Shown in pieces: positions 43,999 to 54,576 of a DNA stretch of 64,000 nt. The DNA is taken from NCBI GenBank assembly GCA_036504855.1, contig DASXUL010000071.1:1-64000 (forward strand), written 5' to 3'. Origin of the DNA: DASXUL01 sp036504855. GTDB lineage: Bacteria > Armatimonadota > DTGP01 > JAKQQT01. Every line of letters begins with the position of its first letter. The stretch's first letter is position 1. Below the pieces are notes generated by a model that made no database searches, had not been told where the DNA came from, and saw only the letters and a list, made by a program, of their open reading frames with translations. The position numbers were made by a program, and so were the translations under genes.

Positions 43999-46908
43999 AT
44001 GAAAAGCGCGCACCCGGAACGCGAACTGGAGCACGTCCTTGCTCATCGCAAGAGCCTGATCGAACGGTTCCAATCGGAAATAGCATTCGCCCGAAAACTC
44101 GCCGTACTGGAAGGGGAGTCAGCCGCCCATTGGGCGGCCCTCATCGACAAAGCGGTTGAGGCCTTCGAGCCTGTCGCGAGCGGTTCGTTGGAGGCCGCGG
44201 GCAAAGCGCTCGCGGATGCGGAGGCCATCATGGCCCCCATTGGCGAAGCTGCCAAGCAGCATACCGTCCATTGCGTCGGCCACGGCCACATCGACATGAA
44301 CTGGATGTGGGGCTGGCCGGAGACGGTGGCGGTCACCAACGATACGTTCACCACCGTGCTCAAACTGATGGACGAGTTCCCCACGTTCAAGTACACCCAG
44401 AGCCAGGCCTCCGTGTACGAGATCGCCCGGGTCCATAATCCGGAGCAGTTCGAGCGCATCAAGGCCCGCGTGAAGGAGGGCCGCTGGGAAGTGGCGGCCA
44501 GCCACTGGGTGGAGGGCGATAAAAACCTGGCGTCGGGTGAAAGCCTCACGCGGCACCTCCTCTACACGCGCGCCTTCTTCTTGGTGCACTTCGGCCTCAA
44601 GCCAGAGGACGTCGTCATCGACTGGTCGCCAGATACCTTCGGGCACGCGCATAGCTTGCCGACCATCGACTCGCGCGGCGGGGTGAAGCGCTACTACCTG
44701 TGCCGCGGCGGCGACACGTACAACCCGCCGCTGTTCTGGTGGGTTGGGCCGGACGGCGCGCGCATCCTCGCCTATCGCGACATCCGGTGGTACAACAGCG
44801 CCATCGAGCCGAACATGGCCGACGCCCTCCTGGAATTCCGGGAAGCCACCGGCCTGAAGGACTACATGCAGATGTATGGGGTGGGGGACCACGGCGGCGG
44901 CCCGACCCGACGGGACCTCCGACGCTGTCTGGACATGAACGCCTGGCCGATCTTCCCGAACTTCCGGTTCGCCGTTACCAACGACTTCTTCTCCATCGCC
45001 GAAGCCAATGGAGATTCGATCCCGGAGATCCGCCGCGAACTGAACTATGAGTTCTCCGGCTGCTACACCAGCCAGAGTGAGATCAAGAAGAACAACCGTC
45101 ACGGAGAGAATGCCTGCGCCGAGGCTGAAGTCTGCGCCACCCTGGCCCACGTGGCTGCTGGCAAACCGTATCCCGGCGCGGCCCTTCGAAACGCCTGGGT
45201 GGACGTTCTGTTCAGCCACTTCCATGACATCCTGCCCGGTTCCGGCGTGCGTGATACGCGCACGTTCAACCAGGGCATGTACCAACAGGTCGCAGCGATC
45301 ACCGGACAGGTGAAGACACAGGCCCTCCGCGCGCTCGCCGCCGCCGTTGATACATCCTTCGCGGGCGAGCGCGACAAGACGGAAGTCCCTCCCAAGCAGG
45401 AGGCGTTCGGCCTTGGCGGCGGCGCCGGACGGAACGCCGGCGACGGCGGCCTTTCGGACTTTGGCCCCGTTGTGGACGGCCCGCGGCCCGTGGTGGTGTT
45501 CAACCCAACCGCGTGGCAGCGTGACGAGGTTGTGCGCGCAACGGTTTGGGACGCGCAGTCCGGCATCAGCCCCGGAGACGTCAAGAAGAAGACATTCGTG
45601 GTGAAGCGCCCGGACGGATCAACGGTTGCCGCGCAGCGCGTGGGATCCGGCGATTACTGGGGGCACCAGTTCGTGGACGTTGTCTTTCCCGCCAGCGTTG
45701 GCCCGATGGCCTACAGCGCCTATTCCATTGAGGAAGGCGATGCTGCGGCCTCGGAACCCGGAGTAACGGTTACGGCGGAAGCCGAGGGCAAAGACCACGT
45801 GAACTTGCCCGCCGGGCTCATTGCCATGGAGAATGAGTTCCTCCGCGTGGAGTTCGACAAGCTGTCCGGCGGCGTTTCGCAGCTTCTAGACAAGCGAACC
45901 GGGGTTAACCTGGCTAGCCCCGCGGAGCCGCTTGGCGTTCTGGAGTTCGTGCAGGAACGCCCCCAGGGCGGCAGCGCGTGGATTCTGGGCGCTCCGAAGT
46001 CGGTGGTGTGCCCGCTGGAACTGGCATCGTTCGGAGTCGGCTCGGCCGGCCAGTGGAGCACAGACATAGCGGACAACAGCCCCCACGTTGCCACCGTCAC
46101 AGCCAAAGGCGTCATCCGCGGGTCGCACTTTACCGTCACGTACCAGCTAAAGGCCGACCAGCCGTGGCTGGAGATTACCGTGGACGTTCGCTGGGTGGAG
46201 ATCGGAACCCCGGAAACCGGAATCCCGAAGCTCAACATGCGGTTCCCGGTGGCGCTCTCCGCCCTGAAGCCGTCCTACGAGATCCCGTTCGGCAAGGTGG
46301 ACCGCGACGCGATGAACGGTCGCGACGTGCCCGGCCTCCGCTGGATGGACGTCCGCAACGAGACGGCCGGGCTCGGCATCCTGAACGACAGCAAGTACGG
46401 GCATAGCTTGAAGGAGAACGTCGCCCGCATCACCCTCATCCGTTCCACGTACTCGCCGGATCCGATTCCGGAAGTTGGGGACCACGTCATCCGCATGGCC
46501 GTCTACCCGCACGCGGCGGATGCCGCGGTGGGCGATCTGGTGCGGGCAGGCGCGGCGTTCAACCACCCGCTGCTCTCCGTGGCCACCGACGTCCATGAAG
46601 GCGCTCTGCCGGCCGTCCTGGCCTCCGCAGTGGCCTCCCAGACGCCGGGCGTCATCGTAACGCAGATCAAGGTGGCCGAAGACGGCGATGGCGTCATCTT
46701 CCGCCTCCAGGAAACGGACGGCGCCGACGCGAAGGCGAACGTGCAGGTGGACGCCGCGCTCTTCGGCGAGCTGGCGTCGGCTGTCGAGGTGGATCTGCTG
46801 GAACGCGCCATGGCTGGCGGAACCGCCAGCCCGGCGTCAACGGGCTTCACGGTTAGCGTGCCGGCCTCCGGCATTGCATCCGTTCGCGCCAGACTGAAGG
46901 CGCGGTAG
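43999..46908 (+). CDS. Alpha-mannosidase, glycoside hydrolase family 38
   Basis: A 969-residue enzyme from the ATG at 43999; an upstream in-frame start at 43861 adds a basic, unconserved extension. The Zn site is VGHGHIDMNWMWGWPE (about 92-104). The nucleophile region is VVIDWSPDTFGH, with D208 and D212; SHFHDILPGSG near 410 is another GH38 hallmark. An alpha-mannosidase middle helical domain and beta-sandwich C-terminal domains follow. Retaining cleavage of alpha-mannosides in host or plant glycans is expected. No signal peptide is apparent, suggesting cytoplasmic action on imported oligosaccharides. No obvious operon partner is present. Confidence 0.9.
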   Translation: MKSAHPERELEHVLAHRKSLIERFQSEIAFARKLAVLEGESAAHWAALIDKAVEAFEPVASGSLEAAGKALADAEAIMAPIGEAAKQHTVHCVGHGHIDMNWMWGWPETVAVTNDTFTTVLKLMDEFPTFKYTQSQASVYEIARVHNPEQFERIKARVKEGRWEVAASHWVEGDKNLASGESLTRHLLYTRAFFLVHFGLKPEDVVIDWSPDTFGHAHSLPTIDSRGGVKRYYLCRGGDTYNPPLFWWVGPDGARILAYRDIRWYNSAIEPNMADALLEFREATGLKDYMQMYGVGDHGGGPTRRDLRRCLDMNAWPIFPNFRFAVTNDFFSIAEANGDSIPEIRRELNYEFSGCYTSQSEIKKNNRHGENACAEAEVCATLAHVAAGKPYPGAALRNAWVDVLFSHFHDILPGSGVRDTRTFNQGMYQQVAAITGQVKTQALRALAAAVDTSFAGERDKTEVPPKQEAFGLGGGAGRNAGDGGLSDFGPVVDGPRPVVVFNPTAWQRDEVVRATVWDAQSGISPGDVKKKTFVVKRPDGSTVAAQRVGSGDYWGHQFVDVVFPASVGPMAYSAYSIEEGDAAASEPGVTVTAEAEGKDHVNLPAGLIAMENEFLRVEFDKLSGGVSQLLDKRTGVNLASPAEPLGVLEFVQERPQGGSAWILGAPKSVVCPLELASFGVGSAGQWSTDIADNSPHVATVTAKGVIRGSHFTVTYQLKADQPWLEITVDVRWVEIGTPETGIPKLNMRFPVALSALKPSYEIPFGKVDRDAMNGRDVPGLRWMDVRNETAGLGILNDSKYGHSLKENVARITLIRSTYSPDPIPEVGDHVIRMAVYPHAADAAVGDLVRAGAAFNHPLLSVATDVHEGALPAVLASAVASQTPGVIVTQIKVAEDGDGVIFRLQETDGADAKANVQVDAALFGELASAVEVDLLERAMAGGTASPASTGFTVSVPASGIASVRARLKAR

Positions 46909-46971
46909 CCGCCTCATAATCCGGGCGGCGCGTGCGGCATGGCCGCTTGATGCCGCCGGCGACACGGAACG

Positions 46972-47019
46972 TGCGGGGTTTCCGTTTCAGGGGTATCATC
47001 CCTGAGGCGGAGCCCCGCA
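46972..47019 (+). terminator. Terminator of the alpha-mannosidase gene
   Basis: Outer stem TGCGGGG/CCCCGCA, inner stem TTTCAGGG/CCCTGAG, then TTCTTTG, 64 bp after the stop codon. Confidence 0.65.
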
Positions 47020-47160
47020 TTCTTTGTGTCGGTTCCGCCACCGTGCAACCATTCTCAGGGTTTTTCGACATCCACGCACACCCAGGCCACCTTGGGCCGG
47101 GGTCGGAGGGAGGAGGCGTGGGGTTTCTAGGCAATTCGAAACAGCGAGTTCATAATTGGC

Positions 47161-47190
47161 TTGCCGATGGGCATTGCCTTGCGGTACAAT
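47161..47190 (+). promoter_or_regulatory. Promoter of pseudopilin 3
   Basis: TTGCCG (47161-47166), an 18-bp spacer and TACAAT (47185-47190), about 276 bp before the start codon. Confidence 0.65.
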
Positions 47191-47466
47191 ATTACCACAG
47201 GCGCTTAATCATTCCATAAGGCGAATGCAAAAGAGAAATGCGTTGTTCAGGCGCCCCCCGCGTTCGGGCGCCGTGAATAGGCTTGTTCGCCATGGCAATC
47301 CCATCTACCCTGTTGCGCTGGCCATCCGCCGGTTTGCCGGCCGTTTTGACAATCAGCGCGCGAAGATGCGGCGGCAGCCTTACGGCGCCGTATCGGAGAC
47401 CTTCACTGTTGACTGGATCAATGGCCCTTGCGGCTTGCAGCCGCTAAGCGTGGGTTGGAGGTTACC
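47191..47466 (+). other. Non-coding leader before pseudopilin 3
   Basis: 276 nt between the promoter and the ATG, with no supported gene. It contains the hairpin GGCGCCC (47250-47256)/GGGCGCC (47266-47272) and ends in the Shine-Dalgarno GGAGG at 47457-47461. The leader of pseudopilin 1 also carries a GGCGCC-based hairpin. Confidence 0.4.
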
Positions 47467-48291
<825 letters not shown>

Positions 48292-48306
48292 CCTCTTTCC
48301 ACCCGG

Positions 48307-48344
48307 GTGGCGGCTCGCCGCGTTGGCGCAAGGCGCGCCGCCAC
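48307..48344 (+). terminator. Hairpin after pseudopilin 3
   Basis: GTGGCGGC (48307-48314) and GCCGCCAC (48337-48344), with a 22-nt interior that can form additional stems. No T-run. Confidence 0.5.
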
Positions 48345-48515
48345 AAGTGCGCGACAATCTGGAAACCGCATCCGCGGATATGGGGATACCCGCGGGTGGT
48401 TGGACACCCCCAGCATCGGTTCGACGTTAGGCGCGGCTGCGACCGCGCCGTTGGCCCTCACGCCTCCGGTGCAACAATCGTCTCTCAGCGACAGTTCAGT
48501 CACAGGAGAACAGAC

Positions 48516-51500
48516 ATGCGCAATATTTGGAAGGCCGTGGGCGCTGCCGTCATCGTGGCGGCCACGCTGGCGGCCCCGTCCGGCGCACAGACGATCCAGG
48601 TAGCGATCGATCAGATCTACAGCTCGGTCGGCCTTGGCCCCGGCGGCGGCAACCCGGTCATCGCGAGCTGGCCGAACGATCCCGACCCGGCTCCGTATAC
48701 GAAACACCTGGAGAACATTCAGCCTGGCTCGTACGTTGAGTACAGGATTACGGCGGCCACGGCTGGCCTCTACACCATCGGCATTGAACACCTGCAGCCC
48801 AGTGACCCCCATCTCGTGTACACCTTCGAGACGCGGGCCTACTCCAGCCCCGAGGACCCTTACGCCACCCGCTACGCCACGGTAGACAGCAAGGACTACG
48901 GGCAGTTCGGCAGCTTCAACCCTCGCGTCTATACGATGGAAGATCCCATCCGTGACGCCTCCAACAACCCCCTGACCGTCCCCCTCGTGGCCGGCGACAA
49001 CATTCTGCGCATTCGCGTGATCAACCTGCGCCACTTCGCCTACCCGCACTATCCAATTCTGCCCTCCGACCTCGGCTTGGCCGGCGTCCGGCCCACGGAC
49101 GGCGCCTTCTGGTCCAACGTCCAGTGGGTGTCTGTTCACCTCACCTACTCGGCGCCGCTTCCCGAAATGGGAACCGTATCGGGAACCGTAACGGGCGATA
49201 AGCCGGCCGGGCAACTCGTTCGACGCGCCCTGGTGGCGGTGAACCCCACCGGCAAGTCACCCGCCGAGCTGACATCGTTCTGGGTATGGGGCGCTTACAC
49301 CTATACGAAGAACGACGGCTCCTACTCTCTGAAGGCGCCCGTCGGCGCCATGGAAATGAAGGCCAGCCGGCCCAGCAGCTACGTGCCAAGCGGATCAACT
49401 CCGGTGGCCGTCACCGTTTCCAGCGGCACTCCTGCTACCGCCAACGCCACCCTGACCTCGATCTTCTATAACGACGGCGCCGACCTGGTTGCCTTCCCCC
49501 AGGCCGAGTACTTCGACGATCACAACGGCAACATCGGCATCCTCCCCGTCGACGGCCAGAACGGCTACAAGATGGGTTGGATCGACCCGGGCGACAGCGT
49601 CAGCCTGCTCGTGGACGTGCCGCAGTCCGGCAACTATGAGGTCACCGATTCGTACACCAACGGCGGCGGCCAGGGCCTGATTCGCCTCAGCAGCGATCTC
49701 GGCCCCACCACCGAGGACACCCAGGATCCGTTTGGCTGGGGTAGCCGAACCGACAAGACGTTCGCAAACTCGATCTATCTGGCACAGGGCACGCAGACCC
49801 TCACCCTCTCTCTTATCTCCGGCGCCAGCGACCAAGATGGATTCAAGCTGCGCCTGCTCTCCACGCCGATCACCGTCGGCAAGATCCAGGGCACGGTTAC
49901 TGACAGCATCACCGGCGCCGGGGTTGCGAACGCCACGGTTACCACCGGAAGCATGACCGTCACCACAGACGCGACGGGGCACTACCAAGGCATCGCCACA
50001 GCGGGCGATAACCTGCCGGTGACCGTCACCGCGCCGTTCATCGACACCGTCGTTACCGGGTCCACCTCGCTGGCCGTTAACGACTCCATCACGCGGAACT
50101 ACGTTGTAACGATCCGGCCGCACATTGCGCTGAACACCTCCGCCGGGAATACCTGGCGCGTGGTGGGCAACACGGGCGGCACGGTGGACTACAGCGGCAT
50201 CAATGTTGTTGATTCTTCTTGGGACACGATCGCCGTTCCGCTCGACTGGAGCGCCAAGTACCCCACCGACGACATCTACGGATGGTATCGCGTTCACTTC
50301 ACCGTGCCGGCCGGCTTCACATCCCTGATCCCGGGCCGAGGCGTGTTCGTTCACCTGGCCGGCATCGACGACACCGATGTCACCTATCTGAACGGCGTGA
50401 AGATCGGCGGATGGGGCAAGATGCCGAACCCGCCTCTGGACGCTCAAACCGACCCGCTTCACACCAACCCGCCCACTGCCGGCATGCCCGAAGTTCGGTA
50501 TCCGGGCCTTGACCTGGGGTACAGCGGCGATCGCATGTACTACGTCGACCCGAGCCTCCTGAAGACCGGTGACAATGTGCTGGCCGTGCAGGTCTTCGAC
50601 CTCACCCTGGCGGGCGGAATCGTTGGCGACGTCAACATCGAAGTAGCCCCCGCCAAAGGCGTCGTGACCGGTAAGGTCACCTCCGGCGGCGTCGCCGTTG
50701 CCGGCGTCCGCGTTACGGCTTCCAACACCAGCGCCATCTCCAACGACTGGACGATGACCGACGCCAGTGGCGCTTATACGTTGCCCCACGTCACCACCGG
50801 CGCCATGGTGATCTCCTGCATCAAGCCCGGATACCTGGGCGGCGTGAAGGGGCTCTCCGTAGGCAGCGGATCCGCGTCCACCGTGAACTTCGACATCGCC
50901 GCCGCCGGCGACCCCATCGCCCCCATCTACGACGAATTCAGCGACGGCCCAACCGGTTGGAAAACGAAGTGGTGGGCCATTTCGCTGGCGAATAACACAC
51001 CCGAAAACGCGCCGACAATCACAGAGCCCGGAATGGACCTGAACCTCGGCGTCACCATCCCGTCGTCCATTGAGATCGACACGGGCACCGCGCAGCGCGG
51101 CTCCCTCACCTCTCAGCAGCGCTTCAGCCGATGGGCTTCGGTAAACGCCGGGCGCCTCGTCTCAGCGCTGCACTTCCCCGAGGATGGCGCGACACAGCCG
51201 AACGTCATCTTCCACCTGAATGCTCCGACCGCGGACACGTCGACCGGCATCGGGTTCAGCAACTACGTGGAACTGGACATCGAGGGCTATGCCTCCACCG
51301 GCGGCAATACGGTTCCGATGTTCCAACTGTGGAGCGACCAGCCGTACGGCGGGCGCTTCGATTCCGGCCCCATCCCGGTGACCGGCATCTCCGGCATGGA
51401 GATGGTTAGCCCATCCCAGCCGCTGGACATGATGATCGTGCGAACGGGTTCCGTGTACGACTTCTACATCAACAACACTCTGATCCGCACCCAGAACCTG

Positions 51501-51788
51501 CCCGGCTCCCTGCCGGACCACCGCATCGCGATGTACTCGTACCACGCGTCCGGCAAGTCCGTGTGGGATTGGGTGAAGGCGAGCGGCGTCGTATCCGGCA
51601 CGACTGTGGCCGGCGACATCAACGGAAATGGCGTGCTCGACAACGCCGACGTGGTGGCGGCCCTCCGCATCGCGGGCGGCCTTGATTCCAGCACCTCCAC
51701 GCAAGTGACTGCCGGCAACGTGGTTACCGACCCCGGCATCACTTTGTCAGATGCCACGAAACTGGCGAGGGAGATCAACGGCCTGTAA
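48516..51788 (+). CDS. Secreted multidomain dockerin protein C
   Basis: A 1090-residue secreted protein (ATG 48516, AGGAGA upstream). Order: signal peptide ending APSGAQ; CBM-like sandwich (about 25-215); regulatory-like module (220-315); a further beta-rich domain (320-450) containing FGWGSRTDKTFANSIYLAQG; regulatory-like module (450-530); GH2-like sugar-binding/galactose-binding domain (540-715, GWYRVHFTVPAG and VTYLNGVKIGGW); regulatory-like module (715-800); LamG-like domain (800-1025); dockerin (1030-1090). The first dockerin repeat, DINGNGVLDNADVVAALRI, is canonical; the second, VVTDPGITLSDATKLAREI, lacks the D-x-N-x-D spacing. No catalytic domain was recognised. Confidence 0.82.
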   Translation: MRNIWKAVGAAVIVAATLAAPSGAQTIQVAIDQIYSSVGLGPGGGNPVIASWPNDPDPAPYTKHLENIQPGSYVEYRITAATAGLYTIGIEHLQPSDPHLVYTFETRAYSSPEDPYATRYATVDSKDYGQFGSFNPRVYTMEDPIRDASNNPLTVPLVAGDNILRIRVINLRHFAYPHYPILPSDLGLAGVRPTDGAFWSNVQWVSVHLTYSAPLPEMGTVSGTVTGDKPAGQLVRRALVAVNPTGKSPAELTSFWVWGAYTYTKNDGSYSLKAPVGAMEMKASRPSSYVPSGSTPVAVTVSSGTPATANATLTSIFYNDGADLVAFPQAEYFDDHNGNIGILPVDGQNGYKMGWIDPGDSVSLLVDVPQSGNYEVTDSYTNGGGQGLIRLSSDLGPTTEDTQDPFGWGSRTDKTFANSIYLAQGTQTLTLSLISGASDQDGFKLRLLSTPITVGKIQGTVTDSITGAGVANATVTTGSMTVTTDATGHYQGIATAGDNLPVTVTAPFIDTVVTGSTSLAVNDSITRNYVVTIRPHIALNTSAGNTWRVVGNTGGTVDYSGINVVDSSWDTIAVPLDWSAKYPTDDIYGWYRVHFTVPAGFTSLIPGRGVFVHLAGIDDTDVTYLNGVKIGGWGKMPNPPLDAQTDPLHTNPPTAGMPEVRYPGLDLGYSGDRMYYVDPSLLKTGDNVLAVQVFDLTLAGGIVGDVNIEVAPAKGVVTGKVTSGGVAVAGVRVTASNTSAISNDWTMTDASGAYTLPHVTTGAMVISCIKPGYLGGVKGLSVGSGSASTVNFDIAAAGDPIAPIYDEFSDGPTGWKTKWWAISLANNTPENAPTITEPGMDLNLGVTIPSSIEIDTGTAQRGSLTSQQRFSRWASVNAGRLVSALHFPEDGATQPNVIFHLNAPTADTSTGIGFSNYVELDIEGYASTGGNTVPMFQLWSDQPYGGRFDSGPIPVTGISGMEMVSPSQPLDMMIVRTGSVYDFYINNTLIRTQNLPGSLPDHRIAMYSYHASGKSVWDWVKASGVVSGTTVAGDINGNGVLDNADVVAALRIAGGLDSSTSTQVTAGNVVTDPGITLSDATKLAREINGL

Positions 51789-51814
51789 GGCCATTCAGAC
51801 TCACCCTCACATGA

Positions 51815-51851
51815 AGAGAGCCCCGGCGGATTGCCTCCACCGGGGCTCTTT
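51815..51851. terminator. Bidirectional terminator between convergent genes
   Basis: AGAGCCCCGG (51817-51826) and CCGGGGCTCT (51840-51849) with flanking A/T tracts on both sides, between dockerin protein C (plus) and the GH20-like gene (minus). Confidence 0.75.
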
Positions 51852-51871
51852 CCACGTATGCTGGAAACCGA

Positions 51872-53548
51872 TCAGTCTCGTTTCGCGGCGTTTGTTTGGC
51901 CCCACGCGGCTGCGGCAAACGCCTCCAGGTCACCATAGTTGTCGGCCCAGGTGGTGTAGATCACCCCCTGCAGGCCCTTGATCCCGCTTGCCGCCGCGAG
52001 CCACGCCTTGATGCTGTCCGGCGGTCCGTCGTAGTACCCGGCGATGATCTGAGGGTTGCCCCTCCTGTCGTAGAACCGGAGGCTCTCGGCCATTTTGCCC
52101 GAGTTCCAGTTCGCGATGACCACGTCTTTCGGAACCCCGTTCCACGATCCGGCGAACGTGCCGTTTGCCAGGTAGTAGCTGTCGCGCGCATTGTGACTGG
52201 GGTCAAACATGTCGGACCAGACATAGACGGTCGCCTTGGGGCTGACCTTTCGCACCATCGCCGCGCACCGCGCGAAGCAGTTGGCCAGAAGCCTTCCCGG
52301 GGTGAGGCCGGTTGCCTGGCAGCTCTGGCACCAGTTGGCCACTCGGATCTCGTCGTGGCTCATGAAGAAGCCCTTCGGGTGGTAAAGCTCATTGACTCGA
52401 CGAACCTGTTCCTCAAGAAGCGTGTACACCTGCGGTTCGGTGAGACAGCAGCCCACCTGCTCGCCATTGACGACAACCGCGTGATAGAAGCTAACACGAA
52501 GGGCCTGGCCATCGCGGATGCGGGAACCGGCTGGAATGGCGATGGGTGGCGAAGCATGGAACACCTCGTATTCGCCGGCCCACGGGATGGTCCCCATCCG
52601 CGGGTCCGCAACGCGGTCGTAGTCGCGCCCTTCGGCATACACCGTTCCATCGGTCCCCTTCACAACCAGCGGGCAGCCCTTTCGACGCAGCACGTTCAGA
52701 AGGCCAACCTCCTCGAGACGCGCGTCGTCCCACCAGATCGCGCCGCCGCGGCCCCCCCACGCGCCGAAGTAGATGCTCACGCTGGCATTGCCTAGGCTGT
52801 TGAAGACCAGATCGTACTGCTTCCAATCCTGCGTCGCAGCGATCGCCCAACCGGGGTAGGCCAGCACGCGGCCGTCCGCTCCCATGGCGAGGCCATTCAC
52901 CGCTCCGGCGGCGTCGAAATCCTGGGTTCGCAGCCAGACGCTGAGATGATACTGCCGATGCGGCTGGACGGCAACGGTCTGACAGATTCGCGCGTTGCCG
53001 CCGGCGATGCCCGTCATCTTCGCGGACTGGGCGCCAGAGTGCTTCACGCTGGTGTCCGGCGCAACCGGGCTATCCTGCCAGCCCCAGCCAGTAAAGCGGG
53101 CGCCGCTTACCTGCTCGAATCCGCCATCCTTCAGCCCGAATCCGGCGTCCTGCGAAAGCGCGGCCGCGGAGCCTGAAACCAGATACGGAGCGTCGATGAC
53201 CGGCATTCCCTCGGCGAGGTTCGGGTTATGAGACAGCAATCCGTTGGAATAGCCAACCGGACAGACGGTTGGGATGAGGTCCATGCCAAGCGACTGCGCG
53301 GTGGCGAGTACGTGTTTGGCGTTCGCGAAGTAGCTGGGCGGCATGGTGGCGAGGAGGTTCGTCTTGTAGTCTTCCAACAACACGCCGTTGTAGCCGGCTG
53401 TGTGAGCGCGAGCTAGGATGGCATCCACCCGGGCCACATTCCCTGAGACCAGTAGATTGGATCTCACGTATACCCAACGGCGCGCCATAGGCTTCGCCTG
53501 TGCGGCGCAGCCCAGAACGATCAACAACAAGGCGGGCATTCGCTTCAT
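51872..53548 (-). CDS. Secreted TIM-barrel protein with CBM-like domain (GH20-like)
   Basis: A 558-residue protein from an ATG at 53548 (AAGGAG 6 nt upstream); the in-frame extension to 53866 is rejected. The signal peptide ends LGCAAQA. A TIM-barrel-like N-terminal region (RVDAILARAHTAGYNGVLLED) is interrupted by a CBM-like insert (about 150-290, TGWGWQDSPVAP and IYFGAWGGRGGAIWWDD). The barrel resumes with FFMSHDEIRVANWCQSC (about 400-417), whose adjacent D-E pair resembles the GH20 acid/base pair. YVWSDMFDPSHNA and VIYTTWADNYGDLEAF follow. Specificity is unknown; beta-hexosaminidase-like activity is a guess. Confidence 0.6.
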   Translation of the reverse strand: MKRMPALLLIVLGCAAQAKPMARRWVYVRSNLLVSGNVARVDAILARAHTAGYNGVLLEDYKTNLLATMPPSYFANAKHVLATAQSLGMDLIPTVCPVGYSNGLLSHNPNLAEGMPVIDAPYLVSGSAAALSQDAGFGLKDGGFEQVSGARFTGWGWQDSPVAPDTSVKHSGAQSAKMTGIAGGNARICQTVAVQPHRQYHLSVWLRTQDFDAAGAVNGLAMGADGRVLAYPGWAIAATQDWKQYDLVFNSLGNASVSIYFGAWGGRGGAIWWDDARLEEVGLLNVLRRKGCPLVVKGTDGTVYAEGRDYDRVADPRMGTIPWAGEYEVFHASPPIAIPAGSRIRDGQALRVSFYHAVVVNGEQVGCCLTEPQVYTLLEEQVRRVNELYHPKGFFMSHDEIRVANWCQSCQATGLTPGRLLANCFARCAAMVRKVSPKATVYVWSDMFDPSHNARDSYYLANGTFAGSWNGVPKDVVIANWNSGKMAESLRFYDRRGNPQIIAGYYDGPPDSIKAWLAAASGIKGLQGVIYTTWADNYGDLEAFAAAAWGQTNAAKRD

Positions 53549-53670
53549 GCGGGGCTCCTTCCGAAACGGAAACCGGGAGAAAGGGCTTCTCCACAGGTTA
53601 GGCGCGCGCCGTTCACTGAACCCAACAAGACATAATGGCCAAGGAGACGCAAGCCGCGAAGAGGTGGATG

Positions 53671-54540
53671 ATGTCAGCAGTTGTTGGGTTGGGCGAAATC
53701 TTGTGGGACGTGCTGCCGGGCGGGCGGCGGCTGGGCGGCGCTCCGGCGAACTTCGCCTACCATGCCGGTTCGCTCGGCGCGGTTGGCTCGGTCGTGAGTT
53801 GCGTGGGCGATGATGAACTGGGCCGCGACATCCTGGACCGCCTCGGAGCGCTTGGATTGGACGCATCGTGCGTGGCCATCGATCCGGGGCACGCCACCGG
53901 CATCGTCGACGTGGAGGTAGACGCGGCCGGCGTGCCCTGCTACACGATTCGCGAGGATGTTGCCTGGGACCACATGCCTTTCACGCCTGCCGTGTGTGGC
54001 GCCGTCTCGAAAGCGGATGCGATCTGCTTCGGAACCCTCTGCCAGCGCGCGCCTGACTCGCGGCATACCGTGGAACAGGCTCTCGCAGCCGCCAGGCCCG
54101 GCGCTCTGCGCGTGCTGGACCTAAATCTGCGCCCGCCCTTCACGGACCACGCCGTGATCCTCTCATCGCTGGAACGCGCCGACGTAGTGAAGCTGAATGA
54201 CGAAGAGCTGGCTGTTCTGGCCGAGCTGCTGTTGCTGCCGTCTGGCGAGGAAGCCGGCGTTCGATCCCTCCGTGAGCGGTACTCGCTTCGCGTGGTGGCG
54301 CTGACGCGCGGCTCCCGAGGAAGCCTTCTCTACGACGGGGACATCTCAGAACACCCGGGCGTTGCCGCCCGCGTCGTCGACACGGTGGGGGCCGGCGACG
54401 CCTTCACGGCGGCCCTCGTGATAGGCCTGTTGCGGGGCCTGTCGCTGGACGTCATCAACGCGGCGGCCAACCGCCTGGCCGCCCACGTCTGCGCCCACAG
54501 CGGCGCAACTCCGCTTCCGCCAGATCAGCCGGTCTTCTGA
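53671..54540 (+). CDS. PfkB-family sugar kinase (fructokinase-like)
   Basis: A 289-residue ribokinase/PfkB kinase phosphorylating a sugar from ATP in the cytoplasm. The N-terminal signature GGAPANFAYHAGSLG is near 28-42; the C-terminal signature DTVGAGDAFTAALVIGL, near 238, contains the catalytic aspartate GAGD. GGAPANFA and DLNLRPPF are common in fructokinases, so fructose is a plausible substrate. Of the candidate ATGs at 53635, 53668 and 53671, the last is 6 nt from GAGG and is preferred. It is divergent from the GH20-like gene, consistent with catabolism of a released sugar. Confidence 0.87.
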   Translation: MSAVVGLGEILWDVLPGGRRLGGAPANFAYHAGSLGAVGSVVSCVGDDELGRDILDRLGALGLDASCVAIDPGHATGIVDVEVDAAGVPCYTIREDVAWDHMPFTPAVCGAVSKADAICFGTLCQRAPDSRHTVEQALAAARPGALRVLDLNLRPPFTDHAVILSSLERADVVKLNDEELAVLAELLLLPSGEEAGVRSLRERYSLRVVALTRGSRGSLLYDGDISEHPGVAARVVDTVGAGDAFTAALVIGLLRGLSLDVINAAANRLAAHVCAHSGATPLPPDQPVF

Positions 54541-54576
54541 AGCCCCTGCGGACCGAAACATGACGAAAACGGCACA

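Noticed and set aside
46932..47219. 95-residue open frame in the gap after the mannosidase
   Set aside because: It overlaps the terminator hairpin and the pseudopilin 3 promoter, with no Shine-Dalgarno or family signal.
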